Positions 63,995-64,000 of a stretch of 64,000 nt of DNA are shown here, piece after piece. How positions within the stretch are numbered: the first letter of the stretch is position 1; the number at the start of each line of letters is the position of its first letter. The DNA comes from Lactobacillus melliventris (GTDB lineage Bacteria > Bacillota > Bacilli > Lactobacillales > Lactobacillaceae): assembly GCF_013346935.1 (NCBI RefSeq), contig NZ_JAAEEB010000001.1, forward strand, positions 248,001 through 312,000, written 5' to 3'. The notes beneath the pieces are model-generated. The model saw nothing but the letters and a program-made list of their open reading frames with translations. It ran no database searches and was not told the DNA's origin. The translations under genes and the position numbers were made by a program.

Positions 63995-64000
63995 CGCAAA

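Overview
The window looks like chromosomal DNA of a low-GC lactic acid bacterium, most likely Lactobacillus in the strict sense (L. delbrueckii/L. acidophilus relatives). Support comes from low GC content, a mevalonate operon for isoprenoid synthesis, RexA/RexB in place of canonical AddAB, an HslVU cluster without codY, frequent TTG starts, and Bacillus-like gene order with typical lactobacillar losses. I do not name a species. I see no prophage, insertion sequence, CRISPR array or tRNA.

Left part (1-18.6 kb): almost everything is on the + strand. A long cluster carries degV, yozE, rbgA, rnhB, dprA, topA, trmFO, xerC, hslV and hslU, close to the Bacillus ylqF-to-clpY order. It is followed by an aldose-epimerase-like gene, plsY (reverse), topoisomerase IV (parE-parC), a LysR regulator and a manganese pyrophosphatase.

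Centre (18.6-21.6 kb): this appears to be the replication terminus. An XRE regulator borders about 1.4 kb of AT-rich DNA without a convincing gene. That stretch holds a 28-bp site at 19638-19665 that matches the Bacillus dif site at 25 of 28 positions as I recall that sequence. Next comes a XerS-type tyrosine recombinase. Gene direction flips here from mostly + to mostly -, as expected where two replication forks meet.

Right part (21.6-64 kb): mostly on the - strand. It holds a Nudix hydrolase, a second DegV, a MarR regulator, rqcH (forward), and then lspA-rluD-carA-carB. CarA and CarB are full length, but their active sites are lost, and pyrR, pyrB and pyrC, which lie between rluD and carA in Bacillus, are absent. 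Further on are fhs, a phosphoesterase, an rlmL-like methyltransferase, RNase P RNA, gpsB, ypsA, recU and pbp1A (forward), nth, dnaD, asnS, ypmB, dinG, rexA and rexB. This repeats the Bacillus ypsC-to-dinG block with aspB missing. The mevalonate operon (mvk, mvaD, mvaK2, fni) runs forward. The window ends with a HAD phosphatase, an RsmF-type methyltransferase, an orphan MacB-like membrane protein, a small methyltransferase, lepB and a truncated view of a membrane protein.

The most unusual points are the open but apparently catalytically dead CarA/CarB pair at a collapsed pyr operon, the dif site beside a XerS homologue with a replaced active-site His, an endonuclease III without its iron-sulphur cysteines, and a LexA-box promoter with no recognisable gene to drive.
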